Positions 33,070-41,196 of a DNA stretch of 64,000 bases are shown piece by piece. Each line of letters opens with the position of its first letter. Within the stretch, counting starts at the first letter, position 1. Made by a program: the position numbers and the translations under genes. Under the pieces are notes generated by a model. The model searched no databases, was not told the origin of the DNA, and saw nothing but the letters and a program-made list of their open reading frames with translations. The DNA comes from Burkholderiales bacterium PBB3 (lineage in GTDB: Bacteria; Pseudomonadota; Gammaproteobacteria; Burkholderiales; Burkholderiaceae_C). The stretch lies in the NCBI GenBank assembly GCA_002256115.1, contig NKIK01000004.1, positions 124,001 through 188,000 of the forward strand, written 5' to 3'.

Positions 33070-34455
33070 ATGAACTTTGACAACATCGACCTTTGGGCTT
33101 TGCTCGGCGACGTCTTCGCCAAGCACGGCCCGGCAGCCGCAGCGGTCGCCCAGACCTATTCACCCGCGGATTTCAGCGTCCGCTTCTTTTTACAACTCGC
33201 GGTGATCATGCTGGCCTGTCGCGTGGTGGGCTGGTTTGGTCGCAAATTCTTGGGCCAGCCCCAAGTGGTGGGCGAAATGATTGCTGGCGTTTTGCTCGGG
33301 CCATCGCTGCTTGGCATGCTGGCACCTGAGGTGCAGGCCGCCATCTTCCCCAAGGAGATGAAAAACGTGCTGTACACCGGCGCACAACTCGGCGTGGGCC
33401 TGTATATGTTCCTGGTGGGCACCACCTTGCGACTGGACCACTTTGCCACCAAAGGCCGCAGCGCCATGGGCGTGTCCATGGCAGGTATTGCCGCCCCCTT
33501 CTTCATTGCTTACCTGATCACCCCTTTCCTGGTGGAGGTTCCAGGCCTTTTCGCACCTGGTATCTCGCAGACCAACGCCACGCTGTTCATGGGCGCCTGC
33601 ATAGCGCTCACTGCCTTCCCCATGCTGGCGCGCATCATCAACGAGCGCGGTTTGGCCAACACCTCGCTGGGCACGCTGGCGCTGACGGCGGGCGCTTTTG
33701 ATGATGCGGTCTCATGGTGCGTGTTGGCGCTGGTGCTGGCCGCCTTTGGCGCTGGCGCGGGTGTGGCCGTGCTGGCGATTGGCGGCGGCATCATCTGGGC
33801 TTCCTTCGTGCTGTTGTTCGGTCGCAAGCTGCTAGCGCCATTGGGCAAGATGGTCGAGCGCGATGGCGAGATGAGCCACACCGTGCTGGGCTTCACGCTG
33901 ATTGCGTTCTGCACCTCAGCCTTCATCATGGACGCAGTAGGCATCCACGCGATCTTTGGTGGTTTCATTTTGGGCGCGGTGATGCCACGCGGTCTGTTTG
34001 CAGCCGAGTTAAAGAAGAAAGTCGAGCCCCTGGCGGTCATCCTGCTGCTGCCCATGTTCTTTACCTACTCAGGCCTGAACACCCGCCTGGACATGATTAA
34101 TTCCAGCGAAATGCTGCTGATTGCAGCGGGCGTTCTGGTGGCATCGGTGCTGGCCAAGTTCGGCGCTTGTTACCTGGCCGCACGGATGGCCGGTGAAGAC
34201 AATCGCACAGCGCTGGGCATTGGCGCGCTGATGAACTCACGCGGACTGATGGAGCTGATCATCATCAACATCGGTTTGCAAAAGGGCATCATCGGCCCCG
34301 GCTTGTTCTCCATCCTGGTGCTGATGGCCGTGGTCACCACCATGATGGCCAGCCCCGTGTTTGAACTGGTGTATGGCCGCAAGGCGCGCGAGTCGGGTGA
34401 GTTGGGAGCTATCCCTGGAAGCGTTGGTGCCAACCCAGTCGCCAATCCGACCTGA
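33070..34455 (+). CDS. Kef/NhaP-type cation:proton antiporter
   Basis: About 461 residues with twelve or so hydrophobic segments and the CPA2 antiporter pattern: QPQVVGEMIAGVLLGPSLLG, the polar helix TAGAFDDAVSWCVLALVLA with the D-D ion site, and NSRGLMELIIINIGL. It lacks the C-terminal Rossmann/TrkA-N domain of KefB/C, so it is the short form used by NapA/MagA-like or Kef-like transporters. The start at 33070 follows an AGGAAG ribosome-binding site. Ion specificity cannot be told. Confidence 0.9.
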   Translation: MNFDNIDLWALLGDVFAKHGPAAAAVAQTYSPADFSVRFFLQLAVIMLACRVVGWFGRKFLGQPQVVGEMIAGVLLGPSLLGMLAPEVQAAIFPKEMKNVLYTGAQLGVGLYMFLVGTTLRLDHFATKGRSAMGVSMAGIAAPFFIAYLITPFLVEVPGLFAPGISQTNATLFMGACIALTAFPMLARIINERGLANTSLGTLALTAGAFDDAVSWCVLALVLAAFGAGAGVAVLAIGGGIIWASFVLLFGRKLLAPLGKMVERDGEMSHTVLGFTLIAFCTSAFIMDAVGIHAIFGGFILGAVMPRGLFAAELKKKVEPLAVILLLPMFFTYSGLNTRLDMINSSEMLLIAAGVLVASVLAKFGACYLAARMAGEDNRTALGIGALMNSRGLMELIIINIGLQKGIIGPGLFSILVLMAVVTTMMASPVFELVYGRKARESGELGAIPGSVGANPVANPT

Positions 34456-34477
34456 GCGACACACACCTTCACAACGC

Positions 34478-35722
34478 TCAAGCGGCGTTAGACAGAAAGA
34501 TTTCCTGCAGGTCACTCAAGAAATCAAAGCCCCGCTGCGTGGGCCGCACGCGGGCAAAGTCCCGCTCGATCAAGCCCTTGCGCTCGGCCTCTGCCAGCGC
34601 CGCTTCGATAGCGGTGATGGGCAGGCCGGTGCGCTCGGTAAAGTCGCGCAGTCCAAAGCCATGGCGCAGGCGCAGCGCGTTGAGCATGAATTCAAACGGC
34701 AAGTCCGCTCGCGCCACCTCGTCACTAACTGACACGGCCTGGCCACTCAAAGCTTGGGTCATGTAGCGCGCCGGCTCGCGAAAACGCACCTGACGCACCA
34801 CGCGGTGCGCAAAGCTGAGTTTGCTGTGCGCACCGGCACCAATGCCCAAATAGTCACCAAACTGCCAGTAGTTCAGGTTGTGTCGGCAGCGGTGGCCGGG
34901 CTTGCCGTAAGCCGAGATTTCATACCGGTCCAGCCCTGCCACACTAGTCAGCTCGGTGATGCGGTCCAGCATTTCATAGGCGGTATCGTCTTCGGGAATC
35001 TGTGGCGGGTACTTGGCAAAGTAGGTGTTGGGCTCAATCGTCAGGTGGTAGATCGAGATATGCGGCGGCGCAAAGCTCAGCGCCGTGGCCATGTCCTCAT
35101 CCAGCTGCGCCATGCTTTGGCCGGGCAGCGCATACATGATGTCGAGGTTGAACGTATCAAACGCGCTAGTGGCCTCTTGCACCGCAGCCAAGGCCTGCGC
35201 GCGATCGTGCACGCGGCCCAGGGTCTTCAAATGATTGTCGTTAAAGCTCTGCACGCCGACCGACAAGCGCGTCACCCCCGCGCTGCGGTAGGCACGAAAG
35301 CGGTCTTTCTCAAAGGTACCGGGATTGGCCTCCAGCGTGATCTCGCAATCGGCCTCCAATGGCAGCCGCGCGCGGATGTCGCTTAGCAAGCGGTCAATCG
35401 TGGCGGGCGCAAACAGGCTGGGCGTGCCACCCCCAATAAAGATGCTGTGAATCGGACGGCCCCAGATCAGCGGCAGCGCAGCCTCCAGATCGGCCATCAC
35501 CGCATCCACGTAGCGTTGTTCGGGTAGCTCGCCACGAGGTTGCTCGTGTGAATTGAAATCACAGTAGGGACACTTCTTCAAACACCAAGGCAAATGCACA
35601 TACAACGTTAGCGGGGGCAGCGCCGAGAGCTGCAAAGTGCCCGACCGCATGTAGTGCGTGACGTCATGCACAACAGCAGCCTCTTGCGAGGCTTGAACCG
35701 GGGTAATCGGAATCACGCCCAC
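34478..35722 (-). CDS. hemW: HemW-type radical SAM heme chaperone
   Basis: A 414-residue radical SAM protein with the cluster motif CLKKCPYC in YVHLPWC and the GGGTPSLF SAM-binding segment. The C-terminal HemN-C-like region (LRLRHGFGLRDFTERTGL) is present. HemW-type proteins, unlike true HemN, are heme chaperones. The genomic position next to rdgB and rph is typical in beta-proteobacteria. The exact start is uncertain; a downstream ATG at about residue 26 would remove an atypical N-terminal extension. Confidence 0.9.
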   Translation of the reverse strand: MGVIPITPVQASQEAAVVHDVTHYMRSGTLQLSALPPLTLYVHLPWCLKKCPYCDFNSHEQPRGELPEQRYVDAVMADLEAALPLIWGRPIHSIFIGGGTPSLFAPATIDRLLSDIRARLPLEADCEITLEANPGTFEKDRFRAYRSAGVTRLSVGVQSFNDNHLKTLGRVHDRAQALAAVQEATSAFDTFNLDIMYALPGQSMAQLDEDMATALSFAPPHISIYHLTIEPNTYFAKYPPQIPEDDTAYEMLDRITELTSVAGLDRYEISAYGKPGHRCRHNLNYWQFGDYLGIGAGAHSKLSFAHRVVRQVRFREPARYMTQALSGQAVSVSDEVARADLPFEFMLNALRLRHGFGLRDFTERTGLPITAIEAALAEAERKGLIERDFARVRPTQRGFDFLSDLQEIFLSNAA

Positions 35723-35728
35723 CCCCCA

Positions 35729-35822
35729 GGAGCCTGGGCGGCAGAGCGTTCTGCGTAGGTCAAGGAGGAGCCCGCGCAGCGGGCGGGGGACACGAAGCAG
35801 AACGCTCTGCCGCCCAGGCTCC
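35729..35822 (+). repeat. Hairpin element, copy B
   Basis: Arms 35729-35754 and 35797-35822 are a perfect 26-nt inverted repeat; the 42-nt core (35755-35796) matches copy A at 40 of 42 positions. The arms differ from those of copy A at six positions, each compensated. It lies in the hemW-rdgB gap. Confidence 0.9.
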
Positions 35823-35843
35823 GAGCGAGCGCAGGGATGTAAC

Positions 35844-36446
35844 TCATGACATCCAACTCTCGCGAATAAGCGCCACCATCCGCAACGCCGACCGCCCCCG
35901 ATGGCTATTCGCGTTTTTCACCTCCACCGGCAATTGCGCAAAGGTCTGCCCAAACTCAGGAATCCACATCACCGGGTCAAACCCAAAGCCATTGCTGCCC
36001 ACCGGCGCGCGCGCAATCTCGCCCACCACGCGGCCGACCGCAATCAGCGGCTCAGGATCGTCCGCACTGCGCACCGCCACCAGCGTACTCACCAGCGCGG
36101 CGCGGCGGTTGTCGATGTTCTGCATCTGCTCCAGCAAGGCCAGCACATTGTTGTCATCACTTTTGGCATAGCCAAACTGCGTGGCGTAGTAGGCCGTGTC
36201 GACCCCCGGCAAGCCGCCAAAGGCATCCACACACAAACCGGCGTCATCTGCCAACGCAGGCAAACCGGTGTGCAGGGCAGCATTGCGCGCCTTGGCCAAC
36301 GCGTTCTCCACAAAGGTGCGGAACGGCTCGGGCGACTCGGGCACACCCAGCGCGCCCTGCGGCACCAGCGTGCAACCCAGCGGCGTGAGCATGGCTTGCA
36401 GCTCGTTCAATTTGCCCTGGTTGTTGGATGCCAATACGATTTTCAC
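35844..36446 (-). CDS. rdgB: XTP/dITP diphosphatase
   Basis: A 200-residue house-cleaning pyrophosphatase (Ham1/RdgB family): MKIVLASNNQGKLNELQAML, ARNAALHTGLPALADDAGLC and VGSNGFGFDPVMWIPEFGQT, with the catalytic acidic residues in ADDAG. It removes inosine and xanthosine triphosphates. It lies downstream of rph, separated by a ~58-nt repeat. Confidence 0.96.
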   Translation of the reverse strand: MKIVLASNNQGKLNELQAMLTPLGCTLVPQGALGVPESPEPFRTFVENALAKARNAALHTGLPALADDAGLCVDAFGGLPGVDTAYYATQFGYAKSDDNNVLALLEQMQNIDNRRAALVSTLVAVRSADDPEPLIAVGRVVGEIARAPVGSNGFGFDPVMWIPEFGQTFAQLPVEVKNANSHRGRSALRMVALIRESWMS

Positions 36447-36481
36447 AATGCGTCCTTCGCTGCCAAGCAGCGGCTTTAAGT

Positions 36482-36538
36482 GCCAAATCGGCCTTTCAGG
36501 CCGTGGATAGTGCGGAAGCAGCTCCTATATTGATAGCG
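36482..36538 (+). repeat. ~58-nt dispersed repeat overlapping the rph 3' end
   Basis: GCCAAATCGGCCTTTCAGGC, CGTGGATAGTGCGGAAGCAG, CTCCTATATTGATAGCGA. The rph stop codon (complement of 36525-36527) and the last codons are inside the repeat. Confidence 0.9.
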
Positions 36539-37253
36539 ATTGCTGCTGCAAGGTCATCAATTCGGTAATGCCTTTTTCGGCCAAAGACAGCAATTGGTCC
36601 ATCTCGGCGCGGCTGAACGCCACCCCTTCGGCCGTGCCCTGCACTTCCACAAAATGGCCAGCCCCGGTCATCACCACATTCATGTCGGTGTCACAGGCAG
36701 AGTCCTCGGTGTATTCCAGATCCAACAACGGTGTGCCTTGCACAATGCCCACGCTGATGGCGGCCACGGCCGCGTTAATCGGCGACTCGGTGATCTTGCC
36801 AGCCTTCAGCAAACCATTGACCGCATCCTGCGCCGCCACAAACGCGCCTGTGATGGCCGCCGTGCGGGTGCCGCCGTCGGCCTGGAGCACATCGCAGTCG
36901 AGCTGGATGGTGCGCTCGCCCAGTTTCTTCAAATCAAAAATCGCGCGCAAGGAGCGGCCGATCAGCCGCTGAATTTCTTGTGTGCGACCGCTTTGCTTGC
37001 CGCGTGCAGCCTCGCGGTCGCTGCGGGTGTGGGTAGCGCGTGGCAGCATGCCGTATTCGGCAGTCACCCAGCCTTCGCCACTACCACGCTTGTGCGGCGG
37101 CACGCGCTCTTCCACCGACGCGGTGCAGAGGACTTTGGTGTTGCCAAACGCGATCAGCACCGAGCCTTCGGCGTGCATGGTGTAGCTGCGGGTGATGCGC
37201 ACCGGGCGCAGCTGGTCTGCGGCACGTGCGCCGCTGCGAACAAACTCAGTCAT
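36525..37253 (-). CDS. rph: RNase PH
   Basis: A 242-residue phosphorolytic 3'-5' exoribonuclease for tRNA 3'-end trimming: [40 protein letters not shown], the catalytic [19 protein letters not shown] region and [17 protein letters not shown]. The start at 37253 is the family start; the longer frame (37304) is unlikely. The C-terminal tail LQQQSLSI and its stop are encoded by a dispersed repeat. PP2C-type phosphatase and Ser/Thr kinase genes follow upstream in the transcript order. Confidence 0.96.
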   Translation of the reverse strand: MTEFVRSGARAADQLRPVRITRSYTMHAEGSVLIAFGNTKVLCTASVEERVPPHKRGSGEGWVTAEYGMLPRATHTRSDREAARGKQSGRTQEIQRLIGRSLRAIFDLKKLGERTIQLDCDVLQADGGTRTAAITGAFVAAQDAVNGLLKAGKITESPINAAVAAISVGIVQGTPLLDLEYTEDSACDTDMNVVMTGAGHFVEVQGTAEGVAFSRAEMDQLLSLAEKGITELMTLQQQSLSI

Positions 37254-37307
37254 AAAAACCTCTGGGAAAAATAGACTTGGCTCAGCGCTAAAACCGCAAG
37301 CCAAGCC

Positions 37308-38225
37308 CTAGGGCTTGGTGCGGGCAGCCGAGCGACGAATCGCTTCGTTGATTTCGGCAATCGAGCGCTCAATCGCTTCATCGTCCAGATCGTCGACACC
37401 CGAATCGATCCAGCCGGCTTGCACGGTAGAGGCAAACACGCCATCGTCGATGGTGTCGGTAATGATGCTGCCACGGGTGGAGGCAAACACGTCCGGCGTC
37501 TCCCACTCCATGGCGATCACGGTCACGTTGTCACTCTTGGGGCCACCCTTGATCAAGGCCTGCTCTACCAGCTCGGGTACCGCTACACCGACCACGTTCT
37601 GGCCCAGTTGGTAGGCAATATCCGCGTCTTCCAGGCTGCCCCACAGACCGTCTGAGCACAGCAAGATGCGGTCGCCTTGCTGCAGTGATACTGGTCCGGT
37701 GATGTCAAACACGGGCTTGGACGGTGAGCCCAGGCAGGTGTAGAGCACATTCCGATTGAAGTTCAGCGGAATGGCCACGCCAGGCTTGCTGTTGTTGTGC
37801 TGCTCTAGATAAGAGTGGTCGCGCGTGCGGGCCAGCAGCTCGCCTTCGCGCACCAAGTACAAGCGCGAATCACCGCAGTGCACCCAGGTGGCTGCGCCGT
37901 CTTGCACAATGGCGGCCACTACCGTAGTGCGGGGCGTATCGATCAGCCCTTTTTCGGCGGCGTATCGCAAGATTTGGCGGTGCGCCTGCAAGATAGCCAT
38001 GTTGAAGAAGGCTTTGACATCTTCAATCTCGGGCTGTGCCGCTTTTTGGTACAGCGCCGAGATGACTTGCAGCGTCATCTGCGAAGCGACTTCCCCCTCG
38101 GGGTGGCCACCCATACCATCGGCCAGCAAAAACAGGCCAGACCCTTTGGTATAGCAATACCCCATGCGGTCTTCATTTTTTTCACGCCCGCCTTTACGGC
38201 TGATCTGGAATACAGAAAACTTCAT
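37308..38225 (-). CDS. PP2C-family Ser/Thr protein phosphatase
   Basis: A 305-residue metal-dependent phosphatase: ISRKGGREKNEDRMGYCY, the metal site LLADGMGGHPEGEVAS, and WVHCGDSRLYLVREGEL, with the remaining Asp in GPKSDNVTVIAM. The C-terminal ~60 residues are acidic and may be regulatory. Its start overlaps the end of the Ser/Thr kinase gene by 4 nt (ATGA), so kinase and phosphatase are a translationally coupled pair acting on common substrates. Targets are unknown. Confidence 0.95.
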   Translation of the reverse strand: MKFSVFQISRKGGREKNEDRMGYCYTKGSGLFLLADGMGGHPEGEVASQMTLQVISALYQKAAQPEIEDVKAFFNMAILQAHRQILRYAAEKGLIDTPRTTVVAAIVQDGAATWVHCGDSRLYLVREGELLARTRDHSYLEQHNNSKPGVAIPLNFNRNVLYTCLGSPSKPVFDITGPVSLQQGDRILLCSDGLWGSLEDADIAYQLGQNVVGVAVPELVEQALIKGGPKSDNVTVIAMEWETPDVFASTRGSIITDTIDDGVFASTVQAGWIDSGVDDLDDEAIERSIAEINEAIRRSAARTKP

Positions 38226-39229
38226 TTGGGTTTTGCCAAGGCACTGGCGGCACCAGGAATGGTCTTCTTGGTCTCGGTCACCATGCTGTCGAATTGCATG
38301 CGCACTTTTTCAGTAACGCTGAGCTTGGTGTACTTGCGTTCGCCTTCGCGGCTGAGTTCTTTTTGCAAGGCAAACACCGACTGGGGGCGCGACAGCGGAT
38401 CGAGCGACATGCACCACTCCACCACTTCAATCAGGTTGTCGGAATACACGCCACGCAAGCGGGCCAGCGCAATCGCAATGCGGTCTTTTTCTGAGCGCTG
38501 TGGCGCTTCATTAGGCGGGTAGCCCTGCATGCAGGCATAAATGCACGCGCCAATCGCGTAAATATCAGTCCACGGGCCCATGGAGGCATCACGGCGGTAC
38601 ATCTCGGGGGCGGCAAAGCCGGGTGTGTACATCGGGCGTATGAAGTTGCCTTCTTTGCTCAACACTTCGCGGGCAGCGCCAAAGTCAATCAACACTGATT
38701 TGTTGTCGTCGGTAATAAAGATATTGGCGGGCTTGATATCCAGGTGCAGCATCTTGTGCTGGTGCACGATGCGCAGACCGCGCAAAATTTCATCAAACAA
38801 GGACCGAATGGTGGACTCGCGGAACACCTTGCTTTGCTTCAAATCGCGTGCGGTAACAATGAAATCCTGCAACGGAGCCCCGTCTAGGTAATTCATCACC
38901 ATGTAAACAGTTTCGTTTTCGCGGAAGAAATTCAGCACGCTCACCACCGAGGGGTGGGAGATTTGCGCCAGCGAACGACCTTCTTCAAAGAAGCTTTTCA
39001 GGCCCAGGCGGTACAGAGAGAGTTTGTCGGTCTGTACCTGGGGCAGCAGCTCGCCAGGCCCACGCGAGGCCAGAGACGATGGCAGGTATTCCTTAACCGC
39101 AACCTGCTGACCATCCGGGTCGAGCGCCAGATAGACCAAACCGAACCCGCCAGCGGCCACCTTGCGAATGATGCGATAGCCGCCAATGACGGTGTCGGGT
39201 GGTAGGGGTGAGGGCTTGACCTTCGACAT
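38222..39229 (-). CDS. Eukaryotic-like Ser/Thr protein kinase
   Basis: A 335-residue soluble kinase with all subdomains: Gly-rich loop RKVAAGGFGLVYLALD, Lys in VAVKEYLPS, catalytic loop MLHLDIKPANIFITDD, DFG in LIDFGAAREV and an APE-like FAAPEMY. There is no transmembrane or sensor domain; the C terminus (SVTEKVRMQFDSMVTETK) may bind partners. Encoded with the PP2C phosphatase, which overlaps it by 4 nt. Confidence 0.95.
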   Translation of the reverse strand: MSKVKPSPLPPDTVIGGYRIIRKVAAGGFGLVYLALDPDGQQVAVKEYLPSSLASRGPGELLPQVQTDKLSLYRLGLKSFFEEGRSLAQISHPSVVSVLNFFRENETVYMVMNYLDGAPLQDFIVTARDLKQSKVFRESTIRSLFDEILRGLRIVHQHKMLHLDIKPANIFITDDNKSVLIDFGAAREVLSKEGNFIRPMYTPGFAAPEMYRRDASMGPWTDIYAIGACIYACMQGYPPNEAPQRSEKDRIAIALARLRGVYSDNLIEVVEWCMSLDPLSRPQSVFALQKELSREGERKYTKLSVTEKVRMQFDSMVTETKKTIPGAASALAKPK

Positions 39230-39308
39230 AAATTAAGAAATCAGTACTGATCAGGTGTGGCTGAACCGGTTATTCTTGGGGCAACTCCCATGTCCTGAGA
39301 ATCCTCGA

Positions 39309-40223
39309 ATGCCAGTTTACAGCATGACCGGCTATGCCAGTGCACAGCACAGCACAGCTTCTTCCAACCCCGAAACCGACGCCAAAGCCCCCGCTGGACG
39401 TTTGGGGCTGGAGATTCGCTCGGTCAACAGCCGTTTTCTGGATTTGTCGTTCAAGCTACCCGAGGAGCTGCGCCAGTATGAACCCGCCCTGCGCGACCTG
39501 CTGATTGCCCACCTCAAGCGCGGCAAAGTCGAAGTCCGGGCCTCTATCGAATCCCTGGCCTCCACCGCCGTACCAGACCCCAGCCCGCGCCTGCTGCAAC
39601 GCCTAAATGCGGTGCAAGACGCGGTGAAATCCTGGCTGCCCCAGGCTGCGCCTTTGAGCGTGGCCGAAGTCATTCGCCTGTGCGCAGCGGAGCAAACCAC
39701 CCCACAAGACTGGAGCACGGCAGTGATGCCAGTGGCCGAAAAGTCACTGAAAGAACTGATTAAAGCCCGCCAGCGTGAGGGCGGCCGCCTGGCCACCATG
39801 CTGCTGGAGCGCATTGAACAACTGCGCGCGCTGGCCGTGCAGGCCGTGCCGATGGTGCCCAAGCTGGTAGAGCAGCAGCGCCTACGTTTTATGGAACGCT
39901 GGAAAGAGGCCATTGCCCTGACCGATGGCACCACCCTGCCCGAAGCCGCCCGCGACCGCGCGCTGACTGAGGCCACCGCCTTTGCCATCCGCATTGATGT
40001 GGCTGAAGAAATTACCCGTCTCAATTCGCATCTGGACGAGCTGGAGCGCTTGATTAAAAAGGGCGGCGAGATCGGCAAACGCCTGGATTTCCTGATTCAG
40101 GAGCTGCACCGTGAGGCCAACACACTGGGTTCCAAATCCGCTGCGCTGGAGCTGACCCATATCTCGGTCGACATGAAAGTGTTGATCGAGCAAATGCGCG
40201 AGCAGGTGCAGAACATAGAATAG
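39309..40223 (+). CDS. yicC: YicC/YloC-family endoribonuclease
   Basis: A 304-residue protein: MPVYSMTGYASAQ start, RSVNSRFLDLSFKLPEELRQ, the C-terminal EEITRLNSHLDELERLIKKG and RLDFLIQELHREANTLGSKS with ELTHISVDMK at the end. This family comprises RNases (RnaYC-like) and is commonly next to gmk, as here. A ~28-residue insertion after the first domain is encoded by DNA of ordinary composition. Co-transcribed with gmk. Confidence 0.92.
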   Translation: MPVYSMTGYASAQHSTASSNPETDAKAPAGRLGLEIRSVNSRFLDLSFKLPEELRQYEPALRDLLIAHLKRGKVEVRASIESLASTAVPDPSPRLLQRLNAVQDAVKSWLPQAAPLSVAEVIRLCAAEQTTPQDWSTAVMPVAEKSLKELIKARQREGGRLATMLLERIEQLRALAVQAVPMVPKLVEQQRLRFMERWKEAIALTDGTTLPEAARDRALTEATAFAIRIDVAEEITRLNSHLDELERLIKKGGEIGKRLDFLIQELHREANTLGSKSAALELTHISVDMKVLIEQMREQVQNIE

Positions 40224-40251
40224 TGCGTTCTAACGCTTGTCCCCAGAGCCC

Positions 40252-40875
40252 ATGGATTACCCCGGAAACCTCTTCGTTGTCGCAGCGCCCAGTGGCGCCG
40301 GCAAGTCCAGCCTGGTCAAGGCGCTGATGGAACTGGACTCACATGTCCAGCCCTCGGTGTCACACACCACCCGCCCACCCCGTGGCCAGGAAAAACATGG
40401 CCGCGAGTACTTTTTTGTGTCGCCCCACGAGTTTGATGCCATGGTGACCGCCGATGCCTTTGTGGAATGGGCGCATGTGCACAGCCAGCGCTACGGTACT
40501 TCCAAAAAAGCCATTGAAGACCGCATGTCCCAGGGCACCGATGTGATTCTGGAAATCGACTTTCAGGGCGCGGTGCAAATCAAAAACATTTTTGCCAACG
40601 CCATCTGCATTTTCATCTTGCCCCCCAGTTGGGAAGAGCTGCGCAGCCGCCTGGAGCGCCGCGGCGAAGACTCGCCCGAAGTGATTGAATTGCGCCTGAA
40701 AAACGCCGCCGTTGAGATGGCGCAGGTCGAAAAATTCGACTTCGTTATAATCAATGAGTTATTTGACCGGGCGCTTTTCGACTTAAAAGCGATCGTGCAC
40801 TCGCAGCGACTCAAGTATGCAGCCCAACGCCGCGCCAGAGCCGACACGTTCAAAGCGCTTCACATTCCCGTGTGA
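40252..40875 (+). CDS. gmk: Guanylate kinase
   Basis: A 207-residue GMP kinase: P-loop [17 protein letters not shown], the GMP-binding [20 protein letters not shown], and [20 protein letters not shown]. The ATG at 40252 is preferred over a TTG at 40237. It catalyses GMP + ATP to GDP + ADP. It sits between yicC and rpoZ in the standard beta-proteobacterial order. Confidence 0.97.
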   Translation: MDYPGNLFVVAAPSGAGKSSLVKALMELDSHVQPSVSHTTRPPRGQEKHGREYFFVSPHEFDAMVTADAFVEWAHVHSQRYGTSKKAIEDRMSQGTDVILEIDFQGAVQIKNIFANAICIFILPPSWEELRSRLERRGEDSPEVIELRLKNAAVEMAQVEKFDFVIINELFDRALFDLKAIVHSQRLKYAAQRRARADTFKALHIPV

Positions 40876-40904
40876 AGCTTTTACTTTATTTTCCGGAGAA
40901 CTCC

Positions 40905-41108
40905 ATGGCCCGTATCACTGTCGAAGATTGCCTCGTGCAGATCCCCAACCGTTTCCAGTTGGTGTTGGCCGCGACTTACCGCGCCCGCATGCTCAACCAA
41001 GGCCACACCGCCAAGATTGAAAGCAAGAACAAAGCGGGTGTGACCGCACTGCGCGAAATCGCTGCCGGAAAAATCGGCATCGAGATGCTGAAAAAAGTAC
41101 CGCTTTAA
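40905..41108 (+). CDS. rpoZ: RNA polymerase omega subunit
   Basis: A 67-residue omega subunit: [20 protein letters not shown] and [20 protein letters not shown]. It assists assembly of RNA polymerase beta'. The ribosome-binding sequence CCGGAGAA precedes it. It is upstream of spoT, from which it is separated by a terminator. Confidence 0.97.
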   Translation: MARITVEDCLVQIPNRFQLVLAATYRARMLNQGHTAKIESKNKAGVTALREIAAGKIGIEMLKKVPL

Positions 41109-41124
41109 GCCCGCACGCACCATC

Positions 41125-41151
41125 AAAGCACCGCTTGCGGTGCTTTTTTTT
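41125..41151 (+). terminator. Terminator after rpoZ
   Basis: AAAGCACCG-CTTG-CGGTGCTTT hairpin followed by a run of eight or more T. It lies 17 nt after the rpoZ stop and before the spoT start. Confidence 0.92.
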
Positions 41152-41196
41152 GGCCTTCAAATTACGAAAACAAGAGGCGCAGGCTACAGTCGGGGC

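Noticed and set aside
35729..35822. Copy B as a simple terminator for hemW or rdgB
   Set aside because: No T-run follows either arm, and the same core occurs inside a coding frame at 7658.
41140..41196. Upstream extension of spoT to 41140
   Set aside because: It would start inside the T-run of the rpoZ terminator; the extra residues do not belong to the family.
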